6,266 nt of DNA from contig CAJYHD010000646.1 of assembly GCA_913773715.1 (NCBI GenBank), positions 1 through 6,266 of the forward strand, written 5' to 3'. Every line of letters starts with the position of its first letter. Within the stretch, counting starts at the first letter, position 1. Under the pieces are notes generated by a model, which saw nothing but the letters and a program-made list of their open reading frames with translations, did not search any database and was not told where the DNA came from. Source of the DNA: an uncultured Sphingobium sp. GTDB lineage: Bacteria > Pseudomonadota > Alphaproteobacteria > Sphingomonadales > Sphingomonadaceae. Below, one piece after another: positions 1-6,253 of this stretch. A program made the translations under genes and the position numbers.

Positions 1-746
1 GTCCGCGCGGCGATCTTTGCATACTTGGTTAGCAGGTACGCGAAACCATCGCGCGTGAGCGGCTCGCCCACCCTGTTCAGGAAAACCGCCTGCGACGGCG
101 TTTTCGGGCGCGCGTCAATCCACGCTCTCAGCACGTCCACATGCTGGGGCAGCAGCGGCATCTCGTCCCGCCTGCCGCCCTTGCCCAGCACCGCCATATT
201 CGGATTGCGGCCGAGCCAGACGTCGCCAAGGCTGAGGTTCAACGCCTCGGACACGCGCAGGCCATAGGCGTAGGTGACCAGCAGCAACGCCCGATCCCGC
301 AGCCCAAAAGGTGTCGCGAGGTCCGGCGCATCCAGGATCGCGGTTACTTCCTCCGTGTCGAGGTACGCGACCACGCCCTTGCGGTACCGCTTGCCCTGGA
401 TGAGGTTGAGCCTGGACACCTGGTCCAGCAGCGCCGGGTTGCGGAACCCGGCATAGCCGAAGAACGACTTGAGCGCACACAGGCGCAGGTTGCGCGAGCG
501 CACCGAATTGCCGCGCTCCTCCTCAAGGTACGCGAGGAACGCCAGAACCGTGTCCGGGTCGAGGTCGCCGAACTGGAGACGATCCGGCGCGACGCCCGTC
601 CTCGCCGAGACATAGCGTAGAAAGAGGAGCAGCGAGTCGGCATAGACCTGGCGGGTTCTGGGGCTGAGGCCGCGGTTGCGGACGAGATGCTGGTCGAGAT
701 AGGCCGACACGAGCGTCGGCACGTCGCTGGGCATACGGCTACGCAT
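1..746 (-). CDS. Third tyrosine recombinase of the trio, 3' end beyond window
   Basis: Site-specific DNA strand exchange enzyme of the XerC/D-like tyrosine recombinase family. The 248 visible residues hold an N-terminal SAM-like core-binding domain (about 8-105, with GLSPRTRQVYADSL) and the beginning of the catalytic domain. The catalytic Arg is R164 in YGLRVSEALNL and the beta-hairpin Lys is K189 in GKGGRRDEMPLLP. The His-x-x-Arg, second His and nucleophilic Tyr would lie past the window edge. The ATG at 746 is chosen because GGAGG (756-760, minus strand) sits 9 bases upstream and the start overlaps the stop of the preceding recombinase as ATGCGTAG, which implies translational coupling. A second in-frame ATG at 734 has no such support. 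I see no frameshift in the visible part. It probably acts jointly with the two recombinases upstream. Confidence 0.92.
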   Translation of the reverse strand, partial: MRSRMPSDVPTLVSAYLDQHLVRNRGLSPRTRQVYADSLLLFLRYVSARTGVAPDRLQFGDLDPDTVLAFLAYLEEERGNSVRSRNLRLCALKSFFGYAGFRNPALLDQVSRLNLIQGKRYRKGVVAYLDTEEVTAILDAPDLATPFGLRDRALLLVTYAYGLRVSEALNLSLGDVWLGRNPNMAVLGKGGRRDEMPLLPQHVDVLRAWIDARPKTPSQAVFLNRVGEPLTRDGFAYLLTKYAKIAAR

Positions 747-1641
747 GGCGCATATCCTCCATAGCCTGTGTGATGGCGAGCTTAGTTTCGGGCAGAAGGC
801 GCAGGTACCAGTAGGTGTCCTTAACGCTGACGTGGCCCAGATGCGTGCTGAGCGCCACGATGTGATGAGCGACATGCTTCTCGTCATGGGCGCACTCGGC
901 AAGCGACCTGATCGCGAAGGTATGCCGCAGATCGTGGATGCGTGGCGGTCCGCTGCCGCCTCTGCCTTCCAGACCGAGGTAGTTCCTGCATCGCCGGAAG
1001 ACCTGGTCGACCGTGACGGAACTCGGCGTTCGGTTGGTCCAGATGACGAACAGTTTGGGGGCGTCGAGCTCGGGCGGCCGCAGCGCAAGATAGCGATCGA
1101 GCGCGCGCCTCGTGCTGTCGTCCACGAAGACGAGGCGGTCCTTGTTGAACTTCGTCTGCCGGATGAACAGCTCATGCCCGTTCACGTCGGCCAGCGACAG
1201 GTTCAGCGCCTCGCCGAGCCTCATGCCGGTCGCCGCTATTAGGCCAACAATAGCGCGGTAGGTCGGTGCGTCGTACGGGTGCGACAGACCGAGCGACCCG
1301 AAGCCGTCCATGACGCGCACGATCTCCTCGTCGGAGTACACGAAGGGCATGGGCCTGCCCGGCGGGCCCATGCGGGAGGCGTAGCGCGACGGAAGGATCT
1401 CGTGCCGCCCGTCCTCGGCGCGCAGGAACGTGCCCATATTCGCGATCCAGTCGAGCCGGCGCTTTCGCGCGTAGCCGCTCTCGATCGGATCGACCCACGC
1501 CAGGACGTCGTCGTTGCGCAGCCGCGTCGCGCCTCGCTTCGCCGCGAAAGCGGCGAACTGTCGCAGCGATCGCCGGAGATCGGTATCCTGGTAGCCAAGC
1601 TGGGCGCGCAGCGCGAGGTAGCGTTCCACCGCCGCAATCAT
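739..1641 (-). CDS. Second tyrosine recombinase of the trio (300 aa)
   Basis: Complete tyrosine recombinase. A short N-terminal core-binding domain spans about residues 1-95 and the catalytic domain about 105-290. The visible catalytic set is R141 (ATGMRLGEALNL), K164 (TKFNKDRLV), H236 and R239 (HDLRHTFAIRSL), H270 (HLGHVSVKD) and Y279 (the second Tyr of TYWYL, nine residues after H270, as in XerD). It should therefore be catalytically competent. A GTG at 1659 would give 306 residues, but ATG 1641 is preferred: GGGAG (1649-1653) lies 7 bases upstream, and the ATG shares ATGA with the stop codon of the preceding recombinase, a classic coupled junction. Its own stop overlaps the start of the third recombinase by 8 bases. 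The size fits the short middle member of recombinase trios. Confidence 0.95.
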   Translation of the reverse strand: MIAAVERYLALRAQLGYQDTDLRRSLRQFAAFAAKRGATRLRNDDVLAWVDPIESGYARKRRLDWIANMGTFLRAEDGRHEILPSRYASRMGPPGRPMPFVYSDEEIVRVMDGFGSLGLSHPYDAPTYRAIVGLIAATGMRLGEALNLSLADVNGHELFIRQTKFNKDRLVFVDDSTRRALDRYLALRPPELDAPKLFVIWTNRTPSSVTVDQVFRRCRNYLGLEGRGGSGPPRIHDLRHTFAIRSLAECAHDEKHVAHHIVALSTHLGHVSVKDTYWYLRLLPETKLAITQAMEDMRHA

Positions 1642-3245
1642 CGAGCGTCTCCCGGCCACGGCCGCGTGACGGATTTAAGACCGTTCTCATCGACCTTCGC
1701 GTAAATCATGGTGGTATCGAGCGACTGGTGCCGGAGCACGCCCGCGATGGACGGCAGGCCGGCACCTTCCTTCAGCAGCTTCCTGGCGAGGCCGTGGCGA
1801 AACAGGTGCGCACCTCCCACTCGCTTATGTCCCGCATGCTCAAGCGCTCGGCATACGATCGCGGTCACCGCGCCATTGTGGTGGTACCCGACGTGCGGCG
1901 CCCTTAGGCGTACGAACAGAGCGTCGTCGTCCGTGGACGGCCGCGCGCGTTCGAGCCAGTCTAGGATGGCGTCGCCGCTGTCCTGCGTCAGCGGCATGAT
2001 CGACGCCTGACCGCTCTTGCCGCGCACGGTGACGAGGGCCCGTTCCCAGTCGATGTCCTGGAGTCGGAGCCTCGCCACCTCTGCCGCGCGCATGCCTGTC
2101 TCAAGGAGAAGCGTCAGCAGGGCGCGATCGCGAATACCGGCAGGCTTGGCGAGATCGCATGCGGCGATCACGCCCCTCAGCGTCTCGAAGGGCAGGCTCC
2201 GCGGCACCGTTCCGAGGCTGTAGGTCGGGCGCGAGATCAGGCAGTCGGCGAGCGCGGGCGCGCACTCTCCCCGGCTTGCCCGAAAGCGCAGGTAGCTCCT
2301 CATCACCGTGATGAAGCGACTCTGGGCGGTAGGCGACCGCCCCTCCAACTCGCGCCGCGCCAGCCTTCGTATCCGCGTCGCCGTGTAGGTCCCGGCGTCC
2401 TCACCGAGCGTCTTCTGCCATTGCAGCAGCTCGTTCATGTAGGACTGAATCGTGAAGGGCGCCAAGCCGCGATGATGGACGAGCCACTCCTCATAAGCGG
2501 CCGCGCTTGCCGACCGTGGTCTCGCCACCCGCGTGGCGCGGGCGACTACCCCCTCTTCCAGCAGAGGATCGCCTCCGGCAGCGAAACGGAGGAACCGCAC
2601 CGCCGCCCTTCGCCTGGTCTGCTGGTACGTCGGTATGGCCGCTTTGCCTACATTGACGAGTCCGCAAGCACAGCGGTGACCGACGAAGTCGGCGATCGCG
2701 CGAGCGTTTAGTTCCGTGCGGTTCCTGCCCTGGAGCCTAGCCCAGGCGATCAGGTGCGCGGCGTGCAGGCCGTGCTGGTTGGCATTCTGGTGACCGAAGC
2801 CTTTCTCGAGCAGCGCATCGCGGAAGCGGATGCACAGGTCGGCATCGTCGCCGTCCCAGCCGTGCGACGAGCACAGCCCCTGGTACTGGAGGTAGAGTAG
2901 CAGCCGGGCCACATACCCCAGACTGCGCGAGCGATATTCGGCATCGAAGGTTGTGCGGATCGGCAGTCTATAGAGGTGCTGGCGGTAGCGACTCAGCGTG
3001 GCTGCATCGGCCATCATCACGGCCTGTGGGCCGCCGAACCATGACGTAAACTGGTTGATTGCCGGCCTGACGAAGCGGAGCGATCGTGGACACCCGCTAG
3101 CGCGGAGGAAGCGGTCCAGGAATTGCTCGGAGGTGACCGGCAGCAGCGCAGCCGTATCCATGTCGTTCTCGGCGTACCGTTTCATGAGCGCGACGACGAG
3201 CTCGAAGCCAGGACGGTGACTTGTTTCGGATGTGATCTCAGGCAT
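1638..3245 (-). CDS. First tyrosine recombinase of the trio, with long N-terminal extension (535 aa)
   Basis: Tyrosine recombinase, much longer than the usual 300-400 residues. Numbered from ATG 3245, the catalytic residues are R386 (ETGMRAAEVARL), K410 (VRGKSGQASIMPL), H480 and R483 (HLFRHGLARKLL), H506 (LRHQSLDTT) and Y515 (MIYAKV), so the active site is complete. A SAM-like core-binding domain lies at about 240-335 (HHRGLAPFTIQSYMNEL). Before it, about 200 residues form an additional helical region. This includes a stretch near 150-225 with a His-Arg-Cys-x-Cys motif (HRCACG) followed by an Arg-rich helix, which I associate with the first recombinase of trio elements. ATG 3245 is preferred over the upstream GTG at 3263, because GGGAG (3254-3258) sits 8 bases before the ATG while nothing precedes the GTG. 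It heads the coupled recombinase operon and is probably controlled from the box-rich gap at 3246-3418. Confidence 0.94.
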   Translation of the reverse strand: MPEITSETSHRPGFELVVALMKRYAENDMDTAALLPVTSEQFLDRFLRASGCPRSLRFVRPAINQFTSWFGGPQAVMMADAATLSRYRQHLYRLPIRTTFDAEYRSRSLGYVARLLLYLQYQGLCSSHGWDGDDADLCIRFRDALLEKGFGHQNANQHGLHAAHLIAWARLQGRNRTELNARAIADFVGHRCACGLVNVGKAAIPTYQQTRRRAAVRFLRFAAGGDPLLEEGVVARATRVARPRSASAAAYEEWLVHHRGLAPFTIQSYMNELLQWQKTLGEDAGTYTATRIRRLARRELEGRSPTAQSRFITVMRSYLRFRASRGECAPALADCLISRPTYSLGTVPRSLPFETLRGVIAACDLAKPAGIRDRALLTLLLETGMRAAEVARLRLQDIDWERALVTVRGKSGQASIMPLTQDSGDAILDWLERARPSTDDDALFVRLRAPHVGYHHNGAVTAIVCRALEHAGHKRVGGAHLFRHGLARKLLKEGAGLPSIAGVLRHQSLDTTMIYAKVDENGLKSVTRPWPGDAR

Positions 3246-3273
3246 GACGGTTACTCCCGGCACAGGGCATCGC

Positions 3274-3297
3274 CGGACGACGCATATGCACCGTCCG
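3274..3297. repeat. Interrupted palindrome with GCATATGC core
   Basis: A 24-bp dyad: CGGACG at 3274-3279 matches CGTCCG at 3292-3297, flanking the perfect palindrome GCATATGC at 3282-3289. Only the two AC dinucleotides on either side of the core break the symmetry, so 20 of 24 positions are symmetric. It lies 29 bp upstream of the ATG of the first recombinase, a position suited to repressor or activator binding. Confidence 0.6.
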
Positions 3298-3358
3298 CGA
3301 TTGACAAGCGGATCGAAATGCCGGAAACAGCGGTTCGGTTAAGAGCCGTTTCTACGGA

Positions 3359-3382
3359 CCTCGGACATCCCCATGTCCGGGG
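3359..3382. repeat. 10-bp hairpin with CCCC loop
   Basis: CCTCGGACAT (3359-3368) pairs with ATGTCCGGGG (3373-3382) around a CCCC loop. All pairs are Watson-Crick except one T-G pair. No T-run follows on either strand, so it is not a typical intrinsic terminator. It contains the same CGGAC/GTCCG half-sites as the dyad at 3274-3297. It could be an operator or a transcript hairpin separating expression of the small gene from the recombinases. Confidence 0.6.
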
Positions 3383-3418
3383 TTCGCTGCATTTCGGGCG
3401 TAGCGGATGGTTGTCAGG

Positions 3419-3691
3419 TCATGGCTCCCCTCCTTTCGCGCCCATGCGTAGGTCGCACAGCCAGTCGGCGACGTCGCACGTATAGGCGAACAGGCCCTTG
3501 CGGGCGGGTGCCGTGAACACCGTGACTCCTACTCGTTTCTGCCGCTTGGCCTGGCGCAGAGCCTCCATCGTATCGAAACCGAGCGCGCGGACGAGATCGC
3601 TGCCTTTGAGGACAGGGCCGAAGGCGGCGAGCATTGTGCTGCGCACCTCTGCCCGCTCGGACGTCGCGTCCGGCTCTTCCACGTCGACCAC
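3419..3691 (-). CDS. Small winged-helix-like DNA-binding protein, probable recombination accessory factor (90 aa)
   Basis: No family recognised with certainty. From the GTG start the protein has an acidic N-terminus. A helix-turn-helix-like stretch at about residues 27-50 (KGSDLVRALGFDTMEALRQ) is followed by a basic segment, a beta-strand/wing-like part (VTVFTAPARKGLFAYT) and a final helix (DVADWLCDL). This resembles the layout of MerR/excisionase-type winged helices, so it may be an excisionase, a directionality factor or a regulator of the recombinase operon downstream. An ATG at 3754 would add 21 residues. GTG 3691 is preferred because AAAGGAG (3697-3703) lies 5 bases before it. It runs in the same direction as the recombinases, 173 bp upstream of the first, and diverges from the 277-residue ORF. 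GInt elements carry a small essential helix-loop-helix protein, but as the last gene of the operon, so equivalence is unproven. Confidence 0.68.
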   Translation of the reverse strand: MVDVEEPDATSERAEVRSTMLAAFGPVLKGSDLVRALGFDTMEALRQAKRQKRVGVTVFTAPARKGLFAYTCDVADWLCDLRMGAKGGEP

Positions 3692-3782
3692 TAGTGCTCC
3701 TTTCGTCGAGTCACCACTGGTTGCGCTAGGCCGTCGCTGTAATACACAGGGCACATAAATCTATCGCGTTGCGGAGGCTCCC

Positions 3783-4616
3783 ATGGTCGACCGTCGTCGC
3801 CGGCACCCCTTCCTTGTAATCGTAACCAAACTCTACATGGCCGAATCAAACCGGCGTTGGCGCGGCATGAAAGTCTTGTCAGGTTCGACGCTGAACACGG
3901 CGGACCGGCCGTTGCAGGACCGACTGTACGAACGTTACGAGAAGGGATTGCACGTACCGCGCGACCGTCCTGGCGGCTTCATCGACCGGATGGAGGAGGT
4001 CGTACCTGGCAGCGCCGCCTTCTTCCGCAGCCCGGCATGGGCAATCCTTATTGATCGGCCGCCGACTGCCGCCGCGCTCCGCACCTACATGGCAAGAGGG
4101 GGCATCGACCGCCTCACAGCCGCGAGCTGCCTGCGAACGTTCTCGGAACTGGAAGCCCTGCTGATCCACGTCGAACTGGCTCGCGCTGAGTCAGATCACG
4201 GAGCGTTCATCGGGGCGGTCGCGAGTTTAGCGACCGCTCTGCCAAGCGTGCGATTCGTACCGGAAGTTGCGCTTGAGCTGGATGCAGTCATGGCCACGCT
4301 CCAAGAGCGATTGCGGGTCTGGCGCATGGATGCGGATAAACGCCGCGTTCTTGACTCATCGGAGCTGCCCTGCGTTCCGAAGCCGCTCGCGTGTCATGAT
4401 CGCGGCGCCATCAAGTCCCGACCTGGAAGCGAGTCACGAGTGGCTCGGCTTTCGAATCTGCTCGCATCCTTGACCTTCCTCGCGCTCGCGTCGCTTGCCA
4501 CGAATCCATTCTCGATTGCCGCCTTGATGCTGATGGTCGGCGTCCATGCCCTCCTGACAACGACGGCCGACGTCGGGCACTTCGTCCGAGCGAGCCATAA
4601 TCTTGGAGGTGCCTAG
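3783..4616 (+). CDS. Hypothetical protein with C-terminal hydrophobic segment (277 aa)
   Basis: I do not recognise this protein. The start ATG has GGAGG at 3773-3777, 5 bases upstream, which supports translation. The N-terminus is strongly basic (RRRRH at 4-8). The segment at about 47-90 (RLYERYEKGLHVPRDR, then EEVVPGSAAFF and SPAWAIL) has the look of a folded conserved region and resembles uncharacterised proteins of accessory DNA. The middle, about 95-190, is predicted helical. Residues 222-260 (NLLASLTFLALASLA and IAALMLMVGVHALL) are hydrophobic enough for two short membrane helices, so membrane association is possible. It reads away from the recombinase operon towards the umuC junction. 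It may be an island cargo or accessory gene. A non-functional ORF is possible, but the length and ribosome binding site argue against this. Confidence 0.6.
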   Translation: MVDRRRRHPFLVIVTKLYMAESNRRWRGMKVLSGSTLNTADRPLQDRLYERYEKGLHVPRDRPGGFIDRMEEVVPGSAAFFRSPAWAILIDRPPTAAALRTYMARGGIDRLTAASCLRTFSELEALLIHVELARAESDHGAFIGAVASLATALPSVRFVPEVALELDAVMATLQERLRVWRMDADKRRVLDSSELPCVPKPLACHDRGAIKSRPGSESRVARLSNLLASLTFLALASLATNPFSIAALMLMVGVHALLTTTADVGHFVRASHNLGGA

Positions 4617-4860
4617 GTGCGTACCGTCGTTTAACCAGCTCTGCAGGCGAGGTTTGCCGATGCATTCAAAGGTGGCAGCGCATGGGCGACGGTACCGACA
4701 GGCCGAGATGATGACAGCCATAAGCACGGTCCGTCGAAGATTGTGGTAAGTGCTCGACAACAAAACACGTACGGCCAGACGGCTACAGCCAATCTTCCAT
4801 GCCGACCATCCGCTCTGCCTTGCCAGCGGTCTCTGCCGAGTTTCTGATCCTGCTAAAGCC

Positions 4861-4883
4861 GGAGCCGCCGCCAGCTCGGCTCC
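4861..4883. repeat. 7-bp hairpin in the gene-poor segment
   Basis: GGAGCCG (4861-4867) and CGGCTCC (4877-4883) are perfect inverted copies around a 9-base loop. The plus strand continues TCTAAAA and there is no T-run, so it is not a standard terminator for the upstream 277-residue ORF. Its function is unknown. Confidence 0.4.
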
Positions 4884-5038
4884 TCTAAAAACGACGTCGC
4901 CGTCGACTGGAAGCATCGTGGGTGGACCTGTCGGCAAGCGCCTCGTTGCGAGTTGCACCCTCCCAGATCGCGAACTCTTATCCAGCCTTTCAAAGCCGCC
5001 TTTTGCAAATTTCGGCGATGTTTACGCGTACGGCTCGA

Positions 5039-5044
5039 TATAAT
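5039..5044 (+). promoter_or_regulatory. Perfect TATAAT -10-like hexamer facing the umuC remnant
   Basis: TATAAT stands 16 bases before the start of umuC homology. A -35 hexamer at 16-18 bp spacing is not obvious: GATGTT at 5017-5022 is poor, and TTTACG at 5021-5026 is too close. If active it would transcribe out of the island across the junction into the truncated umuC. A chance match in an AT-richer segment is a real alternative. Confidence 0.3.
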
Positions 5045-5060
5045 CTCTTGCTCGGCATAG

Positions 5061-6221
5061 GACGGCTGCGCCATCGCGCGCTCCGAGGAGGCCAAGGCGC
5101 TGCACATCAAGATGGGTGCGCCGATGTTCAAGATTCGTGATATCGTCCGCGAGCATGGCATCCAATACCGCAGCAGTTCCTACGAATTGTATGCCGACAT
5201 GAATCGTCGCTTCAATCAGGTCCTCGCCGAGCACAGTTGCACGGTCGAGGTGTACTCGATCGACGAATCGTTCTTTCGCCTGCCGGTGCTCCCGAACGGC
5301 CTGGGCGACGTGGCGGCCGCGCACCGCGTGATCGCGGCCGTCAAGCGTGCGACGGGCCTGCCGATCCGCATCGGGCTTGGCCCGACCCGGACGCTGAGCA
5401 AGGTTGCCAACGCCCTCGCTAAGGCGTCGGAGAAGGTCTGGAAGGGCGTGGTCGACCTGCACGACATCGAGCTGCGGCGGCGCCTGTTCGCGCAATGGCC
5501 GGTCGAGGAGGTCTGGGGCATCGCGCGAGCGATGACCGAGCGGCTGCGACCGCTCGGCGTCAGGACGACGGCCGATCTTGCCGCCCTCCCCCCGGAGGTC
5601 GCGCGCGACGTGGGGACGGTGGTGCTGGAGCGGCTCGTGCGCGAGCTGAACGGCGTCGAATGCACCGATTTCGAGCCGGAGCCGCCCCCGTCCAAGGCGA
5701 CCGCGGTGACCCGCTGCTTCGGTGAGCCGGTGCGCGAGGTCGCGGCGCTGCGCGAGGCGATGGTGCGCCGCGCGGTCCGCGCGGCCGAGAAGATCCGCGC
5801 GCAGGATCTCGCTGCCACCCGCCTGATCGCCTTTGCCCACGGAAGCCGGTTCAAGCCCAACGCGCCGTCCGCCTCGCGCATAGCGCGGCTGTCGCCGGCG
5901 ACCAATGATCCGCGCGTGATCGGCGGTATGGCGGGCCGCATGGCGGATGTCATGTACGAAACTGGCGGCGTCTACACCAAGTGCGGCGTCATGCTCGAGG
6001 GGCTGGAGCCGATGACCGCGCACCAGGCCGACCTGTTCGCGGTGCCCGATCCGCGATCCCCTGCCCTGCTCGCCGCGATCGACGGGCTCAACGGGCGGTT
6101 CGGCCGCAACACGATGCGGCTTGCCTCCGAGGGCTTTGGCCAGAAGAGCTACGACACCAAGCGTGCTTTCAAGAGCCCGTCCTGGACCACGCGGATCGAT
6201 CAGGTGCCGATCGCGCGGTGA
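5061..6221 (+). pseudogene. umuC: umuC, DNA polymerase V catalytic subunit, 5'-truncated by island insertion
   Basis: Translesion Y-family DNA polymerase, normally acting with UmuD' and RecA in SOS mutagenesis. The reading frame opens directly after an in-frame TAG (5058-5060) with DGCAIARSEEAKAL, the conserved SNNDGC region. The catalytic SIDE motif (YSIDESFF, Asp codon at 5262) is the 68th codon, matching D101 of E. coli UmuC if the first codon is D34, so about 33 N-terminal codons are missing. Also visible are GLGPTRTLSKVANALAK, a helix-hairpin-helix-like region (VWGIARAMTERLRPLGV), the little-finger domain, a beta-clamp motif QADLF (6024-6038) and a normal C-terminus (SPSWTTRIDQVP). The absent part would hold the first metal-binding Asp and the steric-gate residue, so polymerase activity is not expected. 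ATG 5112 has only a distant GAGGAGG, 20 bases away. No umuD is present here. Confidence 0.92.
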
Positions 6222-6239
6222 GATCAATAGCGATAGCCT

Positions 6240-6253
6240 GCCTGCCGGCAGGC
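6240..6253. repeat. 14-bp perfect palindrome downstream of umuC
   Basis: GCCTGCC followed by GGCAGGC, beginning 18 bases after the umuC stop. As RNA it could fold as a 5-bp stem with a CCGG loop. No T-run follows before the window ends, so a terminator role is only possible. Confidence 0.35.

Larger units (their letters stand above)
3246..3418. promoter_or_regulatory. Box-rich leader between the small gene and the recombinase operon
   Basis: This is the only sizeable gap in the minus-strand gene set. It carries CGGAC at 3274-3278, 3355-3359 and 3362-3366, and the reverse complement GTCCG at 3293-3297 and 3375-3379. These form two dyads centred near 3285.5 and 3370.5, about 85 bp apart, close to eight helical turns. 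A run of boxes in both orientations, between a DNA-binding-like gene and the first recombinase, suggests an operator or recombinase/accessory-factor binding region. This is inference from pattern alone. I cannot point to a convincing -10/-35 pair for the recombinase operon. Confidence 0.5.
1..5060. mobile_element. Right-hand part of a three-recombinase genomic island inserted in umuC (left end outside window)
   Basis: The sequence shows three adjacent co-directional tyrosine recombinase genes, a small DNA-binding-like gene, an unrecognised ORF and a gene-poor end segment. All of these lie up against a umuC gene that is missing exactly its 5' end. Three-recombinase elements are an established class (RIT elements, and GInt islands with a ginABCD operon plus cargo). 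Such operons sit at one end of the island, as here if the boundary is near 5060. The opposite boundary, the cargo and the umuC 5' fragment are inferred to lie left of base 1. The right limit is set by the start of umuC homology at 5061 and is uncertain by a few bases. Assignment to RIT or GInt rather than a relative cannot be settled from this window. Confidence 0.72.
4617..5060. other. Gene-poor terminal segment of the island
   Basis: I find no convincing gene here. Open frames exist on both strands, but they lack ribosome binding sites and look like non-coding translation. The DNA is visibly less GC-rich than the umuC part, most clearly at 4980-5060. It holds a 7-bp stem with a 9-base loop at 4861-4883 (GGAGCCG/CGGCTCC), two wide-spaced inverted repeats (4621-4629 with 4687-4695, and 4736-4743 with 4790-4797) and a perfect TATAAT at 5039-5044. 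Islands of the GInt type are described with a short AT-rich, non-coding end, although at the end opposite the recombinases. Recombinase binding sites are expected near such a junction, but I cannot assign them. Confidence 0.5.

Noticed and set aside
115..643. Overlapping open frames on both strands within the third recombinase
   Set aside because: They are shadows of the recombinase frame (746 downward), which carries clear catalytic motifs.
3359..3382. Hairpin as an intrinsic terminator
   Set aside because: The stem is strong, but no T-run follows on either strand.
4621..4797. Inverted repeats GTACCGTCG (4621-4629) / CGACGGTAC (4687-4695) and GAAGATTG (4736-4743) / CAATCTTC (4790-4797)
   Set aside because: Arms of 8-9 bp with about 50-bp spacers are expected about once by chance in a segment of this size, so I do not claim recombination sites or an RNA gene from them.
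4434..4958. Minus-strand open frame of 174 codons crossing the end of the 277-residue gene
   Set aside because: It overlaps the 3' part of a better supported plus-strand gene, has no good ribosome binding site and shows no recognisable domain.
4768..5034. Direct repeat CGTACGGC at 4768-4775 and 5027-5034 as a possible attachment-site pair
   Set aside because: Eight bases is too short to stand out over this distance, and neither copy coincides with the umuC junction.
4750..5043. Plus-strand open frame of 97 codons in the gene-poor segment
   Set aside because: It has a GTG start with no Shine-Dalgarno sequence and a Ser/Pro/Ala-rich translation with no motif; it ends before the umuC junction and is more likely chance.
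5022..6227. Minus-strand open frame of 401 codons opposite umuC
   Set aside because: Its His/Arg/Gly-rich translation is typical of the antisense frame of a GC-rich gene, and the plus strand is unmistakably umuC.
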